Shown: piece after piece, positions 11,901 to 23,107 of the stretch
Numbering within the stretch: the first letter of the stretch is position 1
Layout of the letters: every line of letters begins with the position of its first letter
Assembly: GCA_029582155.1 (NCBI GenBank)
Contig: CM055911.1
Span: 51,521,419-51,585,418 of the forward strand
Source of the DNA: Panopea generosa
Taxonomy: Eukaryota > Mollusca > Bivalvia > Adapedonta > Hiatellidae
Reading direction: 5' to 3'
DNA: 64,000 nt
Made by a program: the position numbers and the translations under genes
The notes under the pieces: generated by a model
Told to the model about the DNA's origin: nothing
The model's database searches: none
What the model saw: the letters and a program-made list of their open reading frames with translations, nothing else

Positions 11901-14900
11901 GTAAGTTTTTTTCTGTAACATTACTGAACACGAAGAGTTTAGCTAACACCATTACATTTCCGTATACTTACATTATAACGTTTGACAAAAGTGTCACTAT
12001 TTCAAACAATCGCGAACCAGTCCTATATCATGTTAAAGTACTATCCTAGACTTAAATGAAAATGTCCAAAATAGGGGACCAAAAGTATCACTTTTTGCAA
12101 CGGGTACCAAGAGAGTATAATTTCCGATATGGCAAATTTAAACATTTATTACTGATTTTACTGAGTTTATCAGATAATTCAAACGTATCCTTCGACTCTT
12201 TGAAAATACATAATGATGTACACATGCTTTATTGCCACCCCCACCCCTTTTTATAAATGTGTATTTCAATCTTAATTCCAACACTAAAATAAACATGGGA
12301 ATTCATGCACTCTAAATTGTAAACAAATACACACGGATCTGTGTTTATACACTCTTGCAGGCGTGAAACAGCCGATTATAATGGTAATTTTAGCACACTG
12401 TAACACAATGTTCATTGTTTTATGCATTGTCCTTGCTAGAAATTATTGTTGATTGTTTAATAAACAATGTTATAATTTGCTTTTGACATGTGTTGTCTTT
12501 TACTAGAAAATAATGTTAATTGTTTAATAAATTATCTTTGCAAGAAAAAATTATAAAATATTTAATACATTATCATTGCTAGAGAACAAGATCAGTTGTT
12601 CAATGAATTGAAGTAAATGCGAAATTGAGATTTGAGTCCACGTTGAGATTTACAGTTCACAGGTAAATTCAGACCTTGCATTGGGCTAACTCTTCCAGAT
12701 GTATGTCGTCGACTGCACCTGTTTGTTTATCAATCAACACAAAATCATTAGTTTATATTCTGATAACTGACTTCGACCTGCAAGTACGGTGCATTGAATC
12801 ATCATTATCAGTTAAATAATTCATGGTACACATAACTACTGTCTGGCTGTCTGTCTGTCTGTCTGTGCGTGTACACGAATGGGTAGATAAGTGTCTAGGG
12901 TTAGTAATTTTTTATAGACGGTTGAAAAGTAGTTTAATTAATTATGTTGCTGTTTCTAGACTCTTAAAAATAGCTTTTATGTGGGTTTTATCTTTTGGGT
13001 GGCTAAAATTTAGCCACACAAGAAATAAGCTTGGAGCAAAGAAGCAACTTAAATACCAATTTGCATGAACGTCCCTCAGTCCGTCCACCCGTCCGTTTCT
13101 GTCAGTCTTAACTCCATCTGTAAATCTGATTCCGTATTATATACTGTCATTATTATGTTGCTACATGAAAATATAGTGAAATATTTTCAAAACCAAATGC
13201 TGCTTCGGCGCGTTTACATGCTCATTTCATGAACATGTTAATTTCTTTTACAGGTAAATGGTATGGTACATTGAAGACCGGTATGGGGGACTCAGTGCTG
13301 TCCTACTTCACTGAGATTTATGACACTAGGATTTTCTTCGAACGAAACTCCGAGGGAGCTTTTGATCTTAGGGCAGGTAGTTTATCCATGTCTCTAAATT
13401 TTTCGGATTTTGGTCCGTTATAACCTGTGAAAAGCTTGTCCAACAATTCATGGCGTGCAATATCGTTAACTATGCCGGGCTGGATAAGCTCAGTCGGTTA
13501 CGCGTCTGACTTTCAATCCAGGGGTCGTGAGTTCAAATCCCCACTCGGCAACAGTCTCCGTGATAATTGATATACGACGTTGTGCCTTATTGTCATTCGT
13601 CTCTCACCGCTGGTTCAAGTTGGAAAGTTATCAGTTACTTGCGGATATGGGGTGTGCTCGAGTACTTGTTAACCTTTCAGGATGCTAGGAAACAGTAGTT
13701 TGGTTAATTGATCGTCTGTTAGCCATCGATGGCATAAAATGACGCTAAATAATCAATCAATCATCAATCAATCAATAGTTTACTATAATACCAAGAGACT
13801 AAGGTCCATTTCTACAGTCGAAAAGGCAGTTTATGCCATCGAGGGCTTCTTTTTACGTTCCTCGCGTTAACATAGAAGCATCGTCATTTTGATGGTCGGC
13901 TTAATATTATACGAAAATAAAAGACTCTTCGGTGTATTGTTTTATTTATTTCTTCGGTTCAGGATTTTAACCCAGCGTCACAATCAGAACATAGCTTGTT
14001 TTGAAGTAGGTCACAAAATGTTTATTTTTAAGATGTAACGAAACAACATCATTGTTACCATTGATCAATCCTGTTTTATCGAGTGTGAAGCTATGTATAT
14101 ACATAAAAAGTAAAGAAACAGACGATCGTGAAACAGTATAAATACACAAACCTTGCACGTTTGAAACGTTCCAAATTCAGACCCTTTATCAATCCATCAA
14201 TTCATGAGCATAGCTTTATATGACCTTCGTAAATGTTGACACAGTTAAACATTCGTGTAGACCTTAACAATGACCCCAGCTTCTTTGACCATACATACAA
14301 TTAAACAACACTAATAATATCTTTATTTCATCTCCAATAAGAAAATTACATCATGATAGCATACAGTTTATACAAGTGTGCAAGAAAGAAATCACATTTA
14401 CGTAATATTTACATATACACAAAAACATAACATTTATACAATTGTTAGTTACAATGACTATATGAACTTGCAATTCGCTACAGATAACTCTTACCGAAAC
14501 GAAACATAAGAATCAAGCAACGAAAAAAAAGAACAACTATTAATGCAAGACTTGGTAAACTACTAGAGTAACTAATGTTTATTGAGACACATATTTTGCC
14601 CGCGCCCAGTGTGTATTGGATAATAAAAAATCAACCTTTGTTGCAGAGTTCAGGTGATAATGGAAACAATGGTATTAGACCTAGTGAGTTTAATATCAAC
14701 CAAGACAACAGTGATGTATTTTTCAGCGGATAATTTAAATTTGCATTCACTTCAGGGGTCTTACATTAAATATACATATCATCAGGGTTAGAAATTAGAT
14801 CAAATGAATCTATTATGTTTTTATACATGTGTAAAGAATGTCGAATCACGCACAAATCGGAATTCATTTGATTTGTGCCTGATTCAACATTTTTTGCACA

Positions 14901-16476
14901 TGCATAAACATCAGAAAAAACGAATTTAATTCTATAACACATGGTTCATCATGTTTTATTTGATCACAGGTTTCAAAGTAAAACAAACTATGCGGCTTAG
15001 ATATGTTTTATTGTTAAAAAGTCTTTCATATTACAATAAAAATATGATAATCATTTTATGTTATTTCAAATGTCAAAACATAAATATTGGTAAGAAAATC
15101 GCTTTCTTCTTTTAATTTTGACATAGAATACACTGTTCAACCTTCATAATCTGTCACCTTGATTTATTCATATGAGAGCAACATGAGTTTGTTATTTTCA
15201 TATTTTAATCTACAATCTCGTGAACAAATTCATTTTGCATATTTTCCAAAAATTTGATTTAAAATTTATAAAACAATACACCAGCTATCTAAAATGCACC
15301 ACCCGCTCAATAGTTTTTACAATTATACCACTCTAATGTATATAAACCATTTGCAGCGTCCCTACCTCATTGGAACATTCCATCTCTGCAAGTATCTTCT
15401 TTTGACAATGGTGTTCCATGATTAATGTTCTGATGCCAGTGCATCAACATATGTTGTTATGAAAGTTTTCTTAATTCGTTAACTCTTTACTCCATATGCA
15501 TCTTAATTTGACTCTTCCAAACTCAAAAGCTACACATAGTCAATTTCCATGAATAGATACATTTTATCTATTTATTCTGATAGAGAATGCAGAATCTGTT
15601 CTATATTAGAGGTGTTCAGAGGTGTCCATATGAAGTAAAGGGTTAAACAAAGGCTATATATATATATACGCAATAGGTTCAATGAAGTCCAGATGGCGGA
15701 CATGCAAGACATTGATACAGATGTGAACTGGACTGTGCGGGTGGTGCATTAAACATGTAACATCTATCTGAATTTAAATGAGATTTTCTGAAAATATGCC
15801 TTATGAGTTTGTTTATTAGATTGTAGATAAGAATATAATATATACATACTTGTGTTGACGAAATATCAATAAATCCAGCTAATCTGTAATGAAAGTTGTA
15901 TGGTGTCTCGTTGGGACCATTGCGGAATGTTTCTTAAATTCAGTAAAGTCGAAACAACGAAACTACGATAATGAAAAGTCGGAATTACAATGTCGAATTC
16001 ATTTCGACTTTTCAACATCGTAGTTTCGACTTTTCACCACCGTAGTTTCGTTGTTTCGTTTTTTCGACTTTTCACCATTATTGTATCGATTTTTCTTAAT
16101 TCAGTAAATATGACGCGTTGGCCCTATCGGGACACCATAACTGTTTTTAACATATCTTCATACAGCTGGCTCCAAGTTTTACGGCGGATGGTGTCCCAAG
16201 GGCAAAGGACATGCGGCTATTCCATTGAGAGGGGAACCAGAAAAAATGACGATGTACTTTGATACGACTATTGGGCGCAAGATTGGCATGAAACCGGCTT
16301 GGATATTGAAAACTGACTACAGCAAGTATGTAGCTACAACATGTAATTTCCCCTACAGACTGCGGGCTACTTCATTTCTATATGCCAATGTTGAAGGCGA
16401 CAGACATTACAAAATAGTCAAAACGCAGACCTATATCCCCGTGTTATATCCAAATCTTGAAGAGTCAGTCAAATAG
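11753..16476 (+). CDS. Secreted lipocalin-like protein (3 exons, 193 aa)
   Basis: Exons 11753-11900, 13254-13376 and 16166-16476 join with consistent phases (both introns phase 1, GT-AG) to 582 coding bases including TAG. Residues 1-19 form a signal peptide (hydrophobic core FGIL, likely cleavage after TSA). C32 precedes the first fold motif: FDMAKFEG is joined at the splice to KWYGT, creating the lipocalin GxW signature at G50-K51-W52. The last exon holds ILKTDYSKY (T140-D141-Y142, Y145), the second structurally conserved lipocalin motif, then C150. Lipocalins bind small hydrophobic ligands in a beta-barrel; the ligand here cannot be told. The chain ends soon after the expected strand H, with no clear third motif Arg or C-terminal helix, so it is short at the C-terminus or has an unseen alternative exon. 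No paralogue lies in the window. Confidence 0.85.
12423..12590 (+). repeat. Imperfect tandem repeat in lipocalin intron 1
   Basis: Three diverged units share TTGCTAGAAA, AATGTTAATTGTTTAATAAA and TTATC. Period is about 65-75 bases with indels. Confidence 0.5.
12840..12866. repeat. Short (CTGT)n microsatellite
   Basis: About six CTGT units. Another short CCGTCC-rich run lies near 13075-13096. Confidence 0.8.
13254..13376 (+). CDS. Lipocalin exon 2
   Basis: Begins after TTTCTTTTACAG and completes the glycine codon of GxW, then encodes KWYGTLKTG and the first beta-strands to residue 90. It ends GCAG|GTAGTT. The length of 123 bases keeps intron phase 1 on both sides. Confidence 0.85.
13474..13778 (+). 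mobile_element. Full-length tRNA-derived SINE, family 1
   Basis: Positions 13474-13549 fold partly like a tRNA: the 5' GCCGGGC and 3' ACTCGGC arms largely pair, AAGCTCAGTCGGTTA resembles an A box region and GAGTTCAAATCC a B box. A tRNA-unrelated body of about 200 bases follows and the element ends in (AATC)n. It lies in lipocalin intron 2. Copies: 9233-9412 (truncated) and 29647-29866. Confidence 0.85.
13779..15898. other. Lipocalin intron 2, unique AT-rich part
   Basis: No exon with good borders and no recognised repeat. An additional lipocalin exon here is not excluded but is not needed, because exons 2 and 3 join in frame. Confidence 0.5.
15899..16139. mobile_element. MITE with GGTGTC termini in lipocalin intron 2
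   Basis: The left end TATGGTGTCTCGTTGGG and the right end CCCTATCGGGACACCATA are inverted copies. The interior is a series of GTCGAAACAACGAAACTACG-like subunits in both orientations, so the whole element can fold back. A second copy is at 44611-44895. It ends 26 bases before lipocalin exon 3. Confidence 0.75.
16166..16476 (+). CDS. Lipocalin exon 3 (terminal)
   Basis: Starts after CTTCATACAG; two bases complete the split codon for A91, followed by GSKFYGGWCPKGKG and the TDYSKY motif, and ends at TAG 16474-16476. Only 26 bases separate it from a MITE end, so most of the 3' splice region sits between the transposon and the exon. Confidence 0.85.
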
Positions 16477-16611
16477 AATCATTTTAAACATACGATTGAG
16501 CGTTAACACGCTTGGAATGTTATCGGTTGTTTTTCCACTTGTTGAAAACATACTATAAAGTTGCTGTGTGATGTTTTGCTTCTGTTTCACTCAATTTTCA
16601 GTTATATTGCG

Positions 16612-16867
16612 ACGTTGTCTACTTAAGTTAGTATTCTAAACGCTGCCATACTGGAAAAGTATACCCATCAAGTCACTTTATACTGACACCGGGGCGAACA
16701 AACCTAGATCTATCCTCTAAATGGTGAGCGCCAAGCGAGGAAGATACTTGTATATTTTCTTATATTTTTCAAATCTTTGGTATGACCCGGACGGGGATTG
16801 AGCCCACAGCAACCCGCCGGCGATGCGGACACTCTACCCTTCCCCCAGCACCGCTGTGGTTAAACAT
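16612..16867 (-). mobile_element. tRNA-derived SINE, family 3
   Basis: The - strand reads tRNA-like head (B box as complement of GGGATTGAGCC), then a body with ACTTTATACTGACACC and CGCTGCCATACTGG. It is shared with 24702-24983, 36235-36522 and the + copy at 57148-57440. The left edge of segmental copy A falls inside this head. Confidence 0.75.
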
Positions 16868-17057
16868 GCTATAAACGCTGGTAAAAAATACCGAAATCTC
16901 ACTGAAGTAGAGTAAAGCAAACGTATCAAGAAGTTTTGTATATAACTGATATATCTAAAAGATAATAGTATATGTATCGTATATGGGTTGGCGGTACGGA
17001 TAGAAAAGAGTTTAGAGGGAACGACGCTCTGCCAAGAACAGGTATCCCAATGTATAA

Positions 17058-17325
17058 TTTAGCTATATCTGTATTCCCAACGATCAAGATACTTGCACAT
17101 ATTTATTATTTTCATCTCAAGCGCTGCTTATAATCCGTTTGTCTAGTAATTAATTTGTTTTCATTGCATTTGTAACACCATTGTATAGTTCTTGCAAGAT
17201 ATTCAGAAGAGAGACTTTATATAAGCTAGAAATAGCTTTCTTCTCAACTCTATTCTTATGTATCGCTGTATATTTGAATATATTTATATGTAATATGTTG
17301 AAAACGAATAAATATTGTTTAAACT
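17058..17325. other. Segment present only in copy A
   Basis: About 270 bases between CCCAATGTATAAT and TATATATACTGTATG have no counterpart in copy B, where those flanks almost join. The segment ends AATAAATATTGTTTAAACTA, similar to a tail at 20380-20440, so it may be a retroposon insertion in A; a deletion in B is the alternative. Confidence 0.6.
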
Positions 17326-18113
17326 AATATACATAATTTTATGTATATATACTGTATGGCATCTTTGTTAAATAAAACTATCTATTTATCTAAAATTGCT
17401 CCACTGGCACACTATTCCTGCCATTTTCTGAATTTGTTGACCAGTGCTTTAGAATGTAACTTTATCCCATGCTTGGTGACGTGAGGGGCGATGTATGTTT
17501 CATTGTCCCCACCCAATGAACAAACTTTACTTAATATAACCAGGCCTTCTACTGCATCTTTTGGTTGCGTTTTATGCTTTCAATGGGATCTTTTATGAAA
17601 TGTTATTGAATTTGGAAGTTAGCGTAGACAGAATCGTATTGTAGGGTATACAATCGGAAGAGTGTGTAACGAAATATCACAAAAAATACAATTTTGGTGT
17701 CAGATTTAAAAATAAATGTTGTATTTTCTGTCACAAAATTACATGAAAACTGTTTTCAATCTATTGCAAAGTGCTTTTGCTGTTTTTGGTTACATAAAAA
17801 TTGACTGCTGTTGTTTTTCTTGCTGAAATGTATGTATTATTTACATGTATTTTTATCTAACACCGTCGGCAAACGGATATCATAGTATGCTACTAATATA
17901 TTGATATGGCTATCAGTTCATGTATGTGTATTGTACTAACCGCGCAGATATGTTGCATGTAAAACCCTTGCATACATGTATAAGTCATAGTTGACACAAA
18001 TTCTATTAGGTTGGTTATTTCTATGGTATTTTGGTCTAGGTTTGCAATCTGAATATTTGATCGATGTATCTTATCAATTATTTACGAAGCTAATAATATC
18101 ACCATCTTGGTAA

Positions 18114-18353
18114 ATGCATTCATTTTGCTTACATTCCAGTTTCGCCATTATTTACTCGTGTTGGAAAGAGTCCGCAGACGGAACATGTGACAAAGCGAGC
18201 GCGTATGTCGGAGTTCTGCAACGGAGCCCGAAAGTTTTAACGTCAAATAAACGAGCGGAGGTGGACAAAGCTTTGAAAAGCGCATGCGTCGATCCTCGGA
18301 AATTGTCTCCTATTTCCCATTATGGATATTGTCCGGGGCATAATGGATTGTAA
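18114..18353 (+). CDS. Small hypothetical ORF, copy A (79 aa)
   Basis: An open frame from ATG to TAA is kept at identical length, without indels, in copy B (29931-30170). By my alignment the pair differ at about 15 of 240 bases: about 7 silent and 8 replacing, which is fewer replacements than neutral drift predicts. The protein has four shared Cys and no signal peptide or known motif. The DNA is locally GC-rich and contains AGCGCATGCG, which resembles an NRF1-type promoter element, so a conserved promoter or first-exon relic read on the other strand is an alternative. Function unknown. Confidence 0.3.
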   Translation: MHSFCLHSSFAIIYSCWKESADGTCDKASAYVGVLQRSPKVLTSNKRAEVDKALKSACVDPRKLSPISHYGYCPGHNGL

Positions 18354-19374
18354 ATATTAGGAAAACTCTGCATTTGCATTTTTTTGCGTTTTGTTGGGTC
18401 TATGCATTTGATATGAGGTGGTCCATGGTGTTACGCGAGATGCGTTTATCATTTAATAACTAGGCAAAACGTGCCCTGCATGACATTGTGTTTACCTTTA
18501 TCCTGAAATCATATTATAAACATTTATATAAATAAAATATGTTTTACTTATGCTGTAATGAAGATATCTGGCACACGTAAGGCGTATCACTTCATGAGTA
18601 CTACAGCCATGTCCTCTTGCAGATACCGACTGCACGAATGTTGTTAAAGATAATTGCTAGATATAATATTTTATTCACAATATTTTATTATTGAAAAAAT
18701 ATAATATAAGTACTTTTCTTTTTCAAGTGTGTATTTTTGTATGTGTTCTTTCGCTGTGTTCTTTCCACAATATAACCATTTGATATTTAGACATTTATAT
18801 TCCAGCAACGTTGACAGTACCTAACTGGCGTTTCATGTAAACGATAATTAATATTTTATTTACCCCTGTTTTCACCTCTAACTGTTACAGGGAGTCTTTC
18901 AGGAAAGGAACGCTTGAAATGGCTCTAAAAATCTCATCATCATTAATAGATAAAAATCCGAATGGTTAGGTATGTCACATTCATCCAAATGAGACCAAAC
19001 CAATATCTTAATTAGAGTGGTAAACTTGAGACGAAATCCCAATTCTAAAAACCCATTAAATACAAATGAAACACGTTACCTATCTAATAAGACACAAAAT
19101 ATGTGGCAATATAAAGCGGGGAATCTATTTTAAGCTCACCTAGGCGCGTAGTCCAAGTTAGGAAATCCCATTTCAATATATTGTTTTCGTCTGTTTAAAT
19201 AGATAACCTTCGGGCAATACGGGATCAATGAGTATAAATAGTCATGATATACTAAAAAAGTGTTGATACACGTAGTTAATTTTAAATTTTTGAAAAATCC
19301 TGATAAAGTCCTTTTAAACTCTATTGTTATTGAATTAGGTTAAAGGTGAATCGATGTGTATCGATTGGTCATAC

Positions 19375-19898
19375 CACTTTATGATTGACAGTCGTATATG
19401 ACCGTTGTAGGTATGAATTATACATTGATAAACTTTATATAAACATTCACATGCAAACTAATAATTACAGGTAAGAATAACGATAACATCAATCATATTG
19501 TTATTTTTATAATAATTTAGTTTCAATAACTGTTACATTATATTGTTTTATAATTATGTATTTTATAGATAATTTTATAAACATATTTCATTTGAGTACC
19601 TTCGAAAATGTTTTTTTATATTTGGTTATGTGATTACACTTTATGATTGACCATCGTCTATGACCATTGTAGTTATGAATTGTACATTCATTAACTTATT
19701 AATAAACATTCTCATGTAAACTTATCATTACAGGGTTCCTTGTCTTTAATAGAACATTAAAAGGGAACCCATAGTAAACAACCGGCAACATTGGTCGCGC
19801 ACTTCTTTTGACATGGGAATTAGGCTATGTGAATGTTTATTGATTAGTCTATGAATGTATAACTACAATGATCATATACGGCGGTCAATTATCAAGTG
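19375..19898. mobile_element. Foldback element with long inverted ends, copy A
   Basis: The left arm (CACTTTATGATTGACAG, TATATGACCGTTGTAG, AAACATTCACATG) is matched inverted by the right arm (ATGTGAATGTTTATTGATTAG, ACTACAATGATCATATA, TCAAGTG). A second, direct copy of the left arm sits inside at about 19635-19735. The paralogous copy is 31222-31827. Confidence 0.7.
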
Positions 19899-19925
19899 TT
19901 ATGTTTCTCTATATCTTTCTTTTCA

Positions 19926-19944
19926 TCCTCTCTCTGTCTCTTTG

Positions 19945-19988
<44 letters not shown>
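19926..19988. repeat. (CT)n microsatellite, copy A
   Basis: About 60 bases of CT repeat with a few interruptions, just outside the foldback element, at the equivalent place to 31857-31928. Confidence 0.95.
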
Positions 19989-20113
19989 GCGCGCACCGAA
20001 GAGTAAAAAAACACCTTGCTTATACAATGTAACTTATATCGGAATGTCAAAACATGTCACCAGAATAACCATCACTTAGTATTATAATAGCACCTCACTA
20101 TAACTAGGAAACA

Positions 20114-20324
20114 GGGGCACATTTAACACTTCTTAGTGTAAAATTTGGAATTACGAAAAAAGTCGGGAAATTCATTAAGTGTGTCTTAAGTCTTGTATGT
20201 AAGACTTATCAAAAGTATTCTTTCTTAAATTTGCAAAAATACTCCGCAAATGGAACGTACCTAGATGTCACAATTTGTTCGTACAAAATTCTTAAGACTT
20301 AAGAAAGTTAGTGAAACGGGCTCC
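20114..20324. mobile_element. MITE with GGGGCCC-type inverted ends, copy A
   Basis: The left end GGGGCACATTTAACACTTCT and right end AGAAAGTTAGTGAAACGGGC are inverted copies of one another, better seen in copy B (32014-32215) where the left end reads GGGGCCCATTTCACTAACTTC. Confidence 0.65.
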
Positions 20325-20726
20325 AGCTACATATAAGCTATGATAGCTTTCTTCTGGATCCTTTTAACTTGTTATTTAATGTGTATATTGAATGTATGAC
20401 TACCATGTATATTGTGAATAAAATATTGTTTAAACTCAACTAAAACTTTAACGTTTCCCTGCATATAAAATATATAGACATATAGGCCTTAATCTTTCAA
20501 AGAAAAGAGTATTCTTATTTTTTTTTAAATGCACTTTAAACCTTGTGGCGGAGTCATTTGTGATGGAAACTTATCTTGTTAAAAACTTGTCCGAGATATT
20601 GTGGTTATATAACTGCTGTTTAAGTTCAGTTTAACTTCAGTTAAAAATGGGTCACATATCGCAAGTACAAGAAAACAATAACGAACTACGACTACGACAG
20701 CCAAGGTACGATGCCATAAGCTCTAC

Positions 20727-20966
20727 TGGGCTACGTTTCACGAAATAACTTACGATAAAAATCGGCGTAAGTAAATTTTACAATTACTACGTGGTTTGTT
20801 TAAATTCTGATCGACATTTAAATTGATTGTATTTCCAGAAAATTTTCTGCATGGGTTTAGCAATTTTGGATTCATTTCGATGAATATTAAAAATGATATG
20901 AATAAGTGTTGGTTTATATATACGGCGATTTTTCTTGTAAGATTGTTTTGTGAAACGCACCCCTGG
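20727..20966. mobile_element. MITE with CGTTTCAC inverted ends, copy A
   Basis: The left end (GGGCTACGTTTCACGAAATAA ... GATAAAAATCG) and right end (CGATTTTTCTTGTAAG ... GTGAAACGCACCCC) are inverted matches over about 38 bases. It lies within the dispersed repeat cluster; paralogue at 32618-32870. Confidence 0.65.
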
Positions 20967-21768
20967 TCTTTGACCAGTAGGGTCTGCTCATCAAAATAGT
21001 ATTTTCAAAGTTGCGAGGGTAAATAAACATTATCCGACGACGGCAAGTAGATCTAAAACCTGCGATGTTCCCATATTTGACCCCGGCAACTCTACACTAC
21101 TACATATAAAATTCGTACTGTTTAGGTCTTGAAGTAATACTTAAGTTATCCTTCAAATGGACTTATATGCCCTGTGTCATTGTGGGGGAGCATTTTTTGT
21201 CGAATCTTGCTCGATAAAGAACTTGTTGGTGTATAACTTCTTTGAAAGTTTCGTCAAGTTTGGTTAATATTCAATCAAGACTGGTGCTATCGTTTATTCT
21301 AGAAAATTTGAATGTTTTTCTTATATAATTCTTTGTAAAACAGTGACCCCTGAGGAGGTCGGTCACACATTTGACCCCAGGGACCTGACTTTAACAAATA
21401 TTTAAAGGTACTTCATGTGATGCTATATGTAAAATATATAAGTTTTATGCCTTGTACGTTTATTTAATTTTCGTTTAAAAGTGTCTATAAGCTCTGTAGC
21501 GGGGAATATTTGAAGACGAATCATAATTGTTCAATAACCTGTCCGAGATATTGTTGTTATGTAACTGCTGTAAAAGTTTGGTTAAGATTCAATGGGAAAC
21601 GAGGTTGCTATATTCATCGTCTTGACAGGAAATATTTATCAGGTTCCTTTAATTGACTTTATATGGATATCAATTCAATGTTATATGTAAACAATCTAAA
21701 GTTTAGGCCTTGTACTTTTAGAAAAAAATGTTTTAAAAGATTCGCTTCAAATGTGCTAATACGCCCTG

Positions 21769-21771
<3 letters not shown>

Positions 21772-21819
<48 letters not shown>

Positions 21820-21862
21820 TGTGTATGTGTATGTGTGTGTCTGTGTGTGTGTCTGTGGGCGG
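21772..21862. repeat. (GT)n microsatellite, copy A
   Basis: A GT array with CT and AT interruptions. The copy B equivalent (33560-33676) has diverged to include GC-dinucleotide alternation and a G13 run. Confidence 0.95.
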
Positions 21863-22864
21863 TGGATGGTTTGGGGTATTTGTAGTTGTTTAAATAACTT
21901 GTAGTTATATAACTGCTGTGCAAGTTTGGTTAAGATTCAATTAAAATTCGGGATACTATCGTGTCTACAAGAAAATGTTAACCAACGGACGACAGACAAT
22001 TTACCATGACCTACGACAAAAGTCCTGCCCCCTACCCCCCTGCGTAAAGCAAATGCTGGCATAGCATACATATACTGCAATAAGACATCACAGGTTTTAA
22101 AAAGTGACCTTTTTTCACGAGTTTTTCAGGACTTATCTGAGGATGTAATTGCACCATCTTTAAAAAAAACTTTTTAAAAAAAATTTAAGGTGGATTTTGT
22201 TTACCGTGGAAATCCTAGACATTATTTTACAAAGAACAAAGAACAAAATTCAACAGTGTAGTGAAACCTTTAGGTTAATCTGAAATGCTTCAAATACTTT
22301 ATAACGATTAACTGTATGATGAGAGATATAGCCACAGTCAGTACATTTTCTATTCATTTCACATACAACATGAAAACCTTAAGAAACAATGCAGGTGAAA
22401 GACATCAGATTAGGGTAATGTGCGGGGATGTTTGTCAACAGGCCAACGTGAAGACAGGTGCAAGAGTTCAAATGCTAAGAGAAGAATGTATTTTGATAAA
22501 ATTCTTGAAATGAAAATAATTCAATGAGAGGAGTGGGAAAACGTTTTTACCATTATGTCATCTGCGTAGGATACTAGGAGAGTTCAGGCGACGACATGCT
22601 ATTAAAGAGGTTGCCGCACTATAGATTGCGATGTAAAAGTCCACTTCAATGAAAATAACAGACGACTTTCTTATCCAACTACATTAACAGAATCCTTTAA
22701 TAATATTTAGAAGCCACGTGACATTACTTATCACTACATTGGCGTTTAACTGAAATAAAACACATATACACATATAGTTTTAAAAGTGTTTTATTTGCTT
22801 TTATTCAAATATGAAACAAATGTAGAAAGTAACATTTTCACGAATTTATTATTAAGATTTCTTA

Positions 22865-22870
22865 TTTATT
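22865..22870 (-). terminator. Polyadenylation signal, peptide gene A
   Basis: AATAAA on the - strand about 100 bases after the stop codon, conserved at the same place in copy B (34469-34474). A second AATAAA occurs in A only, at 22904-22909. Confidence 0.6.
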
Positions 22871-22971
22871 TGCAGATTATAGGCACATTAAATAAAAAAA
22901 ATGTTTATTAGCTACAGTACGTAGTTGGTAATAAAGGATCTTCGTTTTTGGCGAAAGTATGTCAGCACTGT

Positions 22972-23107
22972 TTACTTTTTCTTTCCATATGGCCATCGTG
23001 GATATCGTGGCCATCGTGGGATTCGTGGCCATCGTGGGATTCGTGGGATTCGTGGGATTCGTGGCCATCGCCAACGTCTAATCCATGCTTTCTTTCCTAA
23101 AGCGTTG
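22972..23107 (-). CDS. Peptide precursor A, exon 4 (mature cationic peptide)
   Basis: Acceptor ATCGTTTTAG. After ALGKK come eight x-P-R triplets built from repeated 9-base units (CCACGAATC / CCACGATGG), ending WPYGKKK and TAA. The DNA repeat makes open frames on both strands here; only this frame fits the splice phases and the paralogue. Confidence 0.85.

Larger units (their letters stand above)
20560..22020. repeat. Cluster of a dispersed repeat family, copy A
   Basis: At least three diverged units share CTTGTCCGAGATATTG, TATATAACTGCTGT, GTTTGGTTAAGATTCAAT and TTTGACCCCAGGGACC. The same family is seen at 32440-33810, 47660-47860 and at the right edge of the window (63480-64000). Class unknown. 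Confidence 0.65.

Noticed and set aside
13474..13549. Functional tRNA gene
   Set aside because: A and B box-like sequences are present, but the stems are imperfect and it continues into a SINE body; the same holds for the tRNA-like heads at 9.9, 27.4, 44.1, 48.4 and 57.2 kb.
21663..21893. Cys/Val-rich frame over the GT array
   Set aside because: Microsatellite translation (CVCVCV).
22316..22513. Duplicated frame MMRDIATVSTF in copies A and B (also 33923-34207)
   Set aside because: By my alignment it has about nine replacing and two silent differences and a different stop position in each copy, so no coding constraint.
22877..23074. Other-frame translations of the peptide exon (NPTMAT-type repeats on -, GHRG-type repeats on +)
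   Set aside because: They come from the same 9-base repeat; only the PRIPR frame fits splice phases and the GKKK end shared with copy B.
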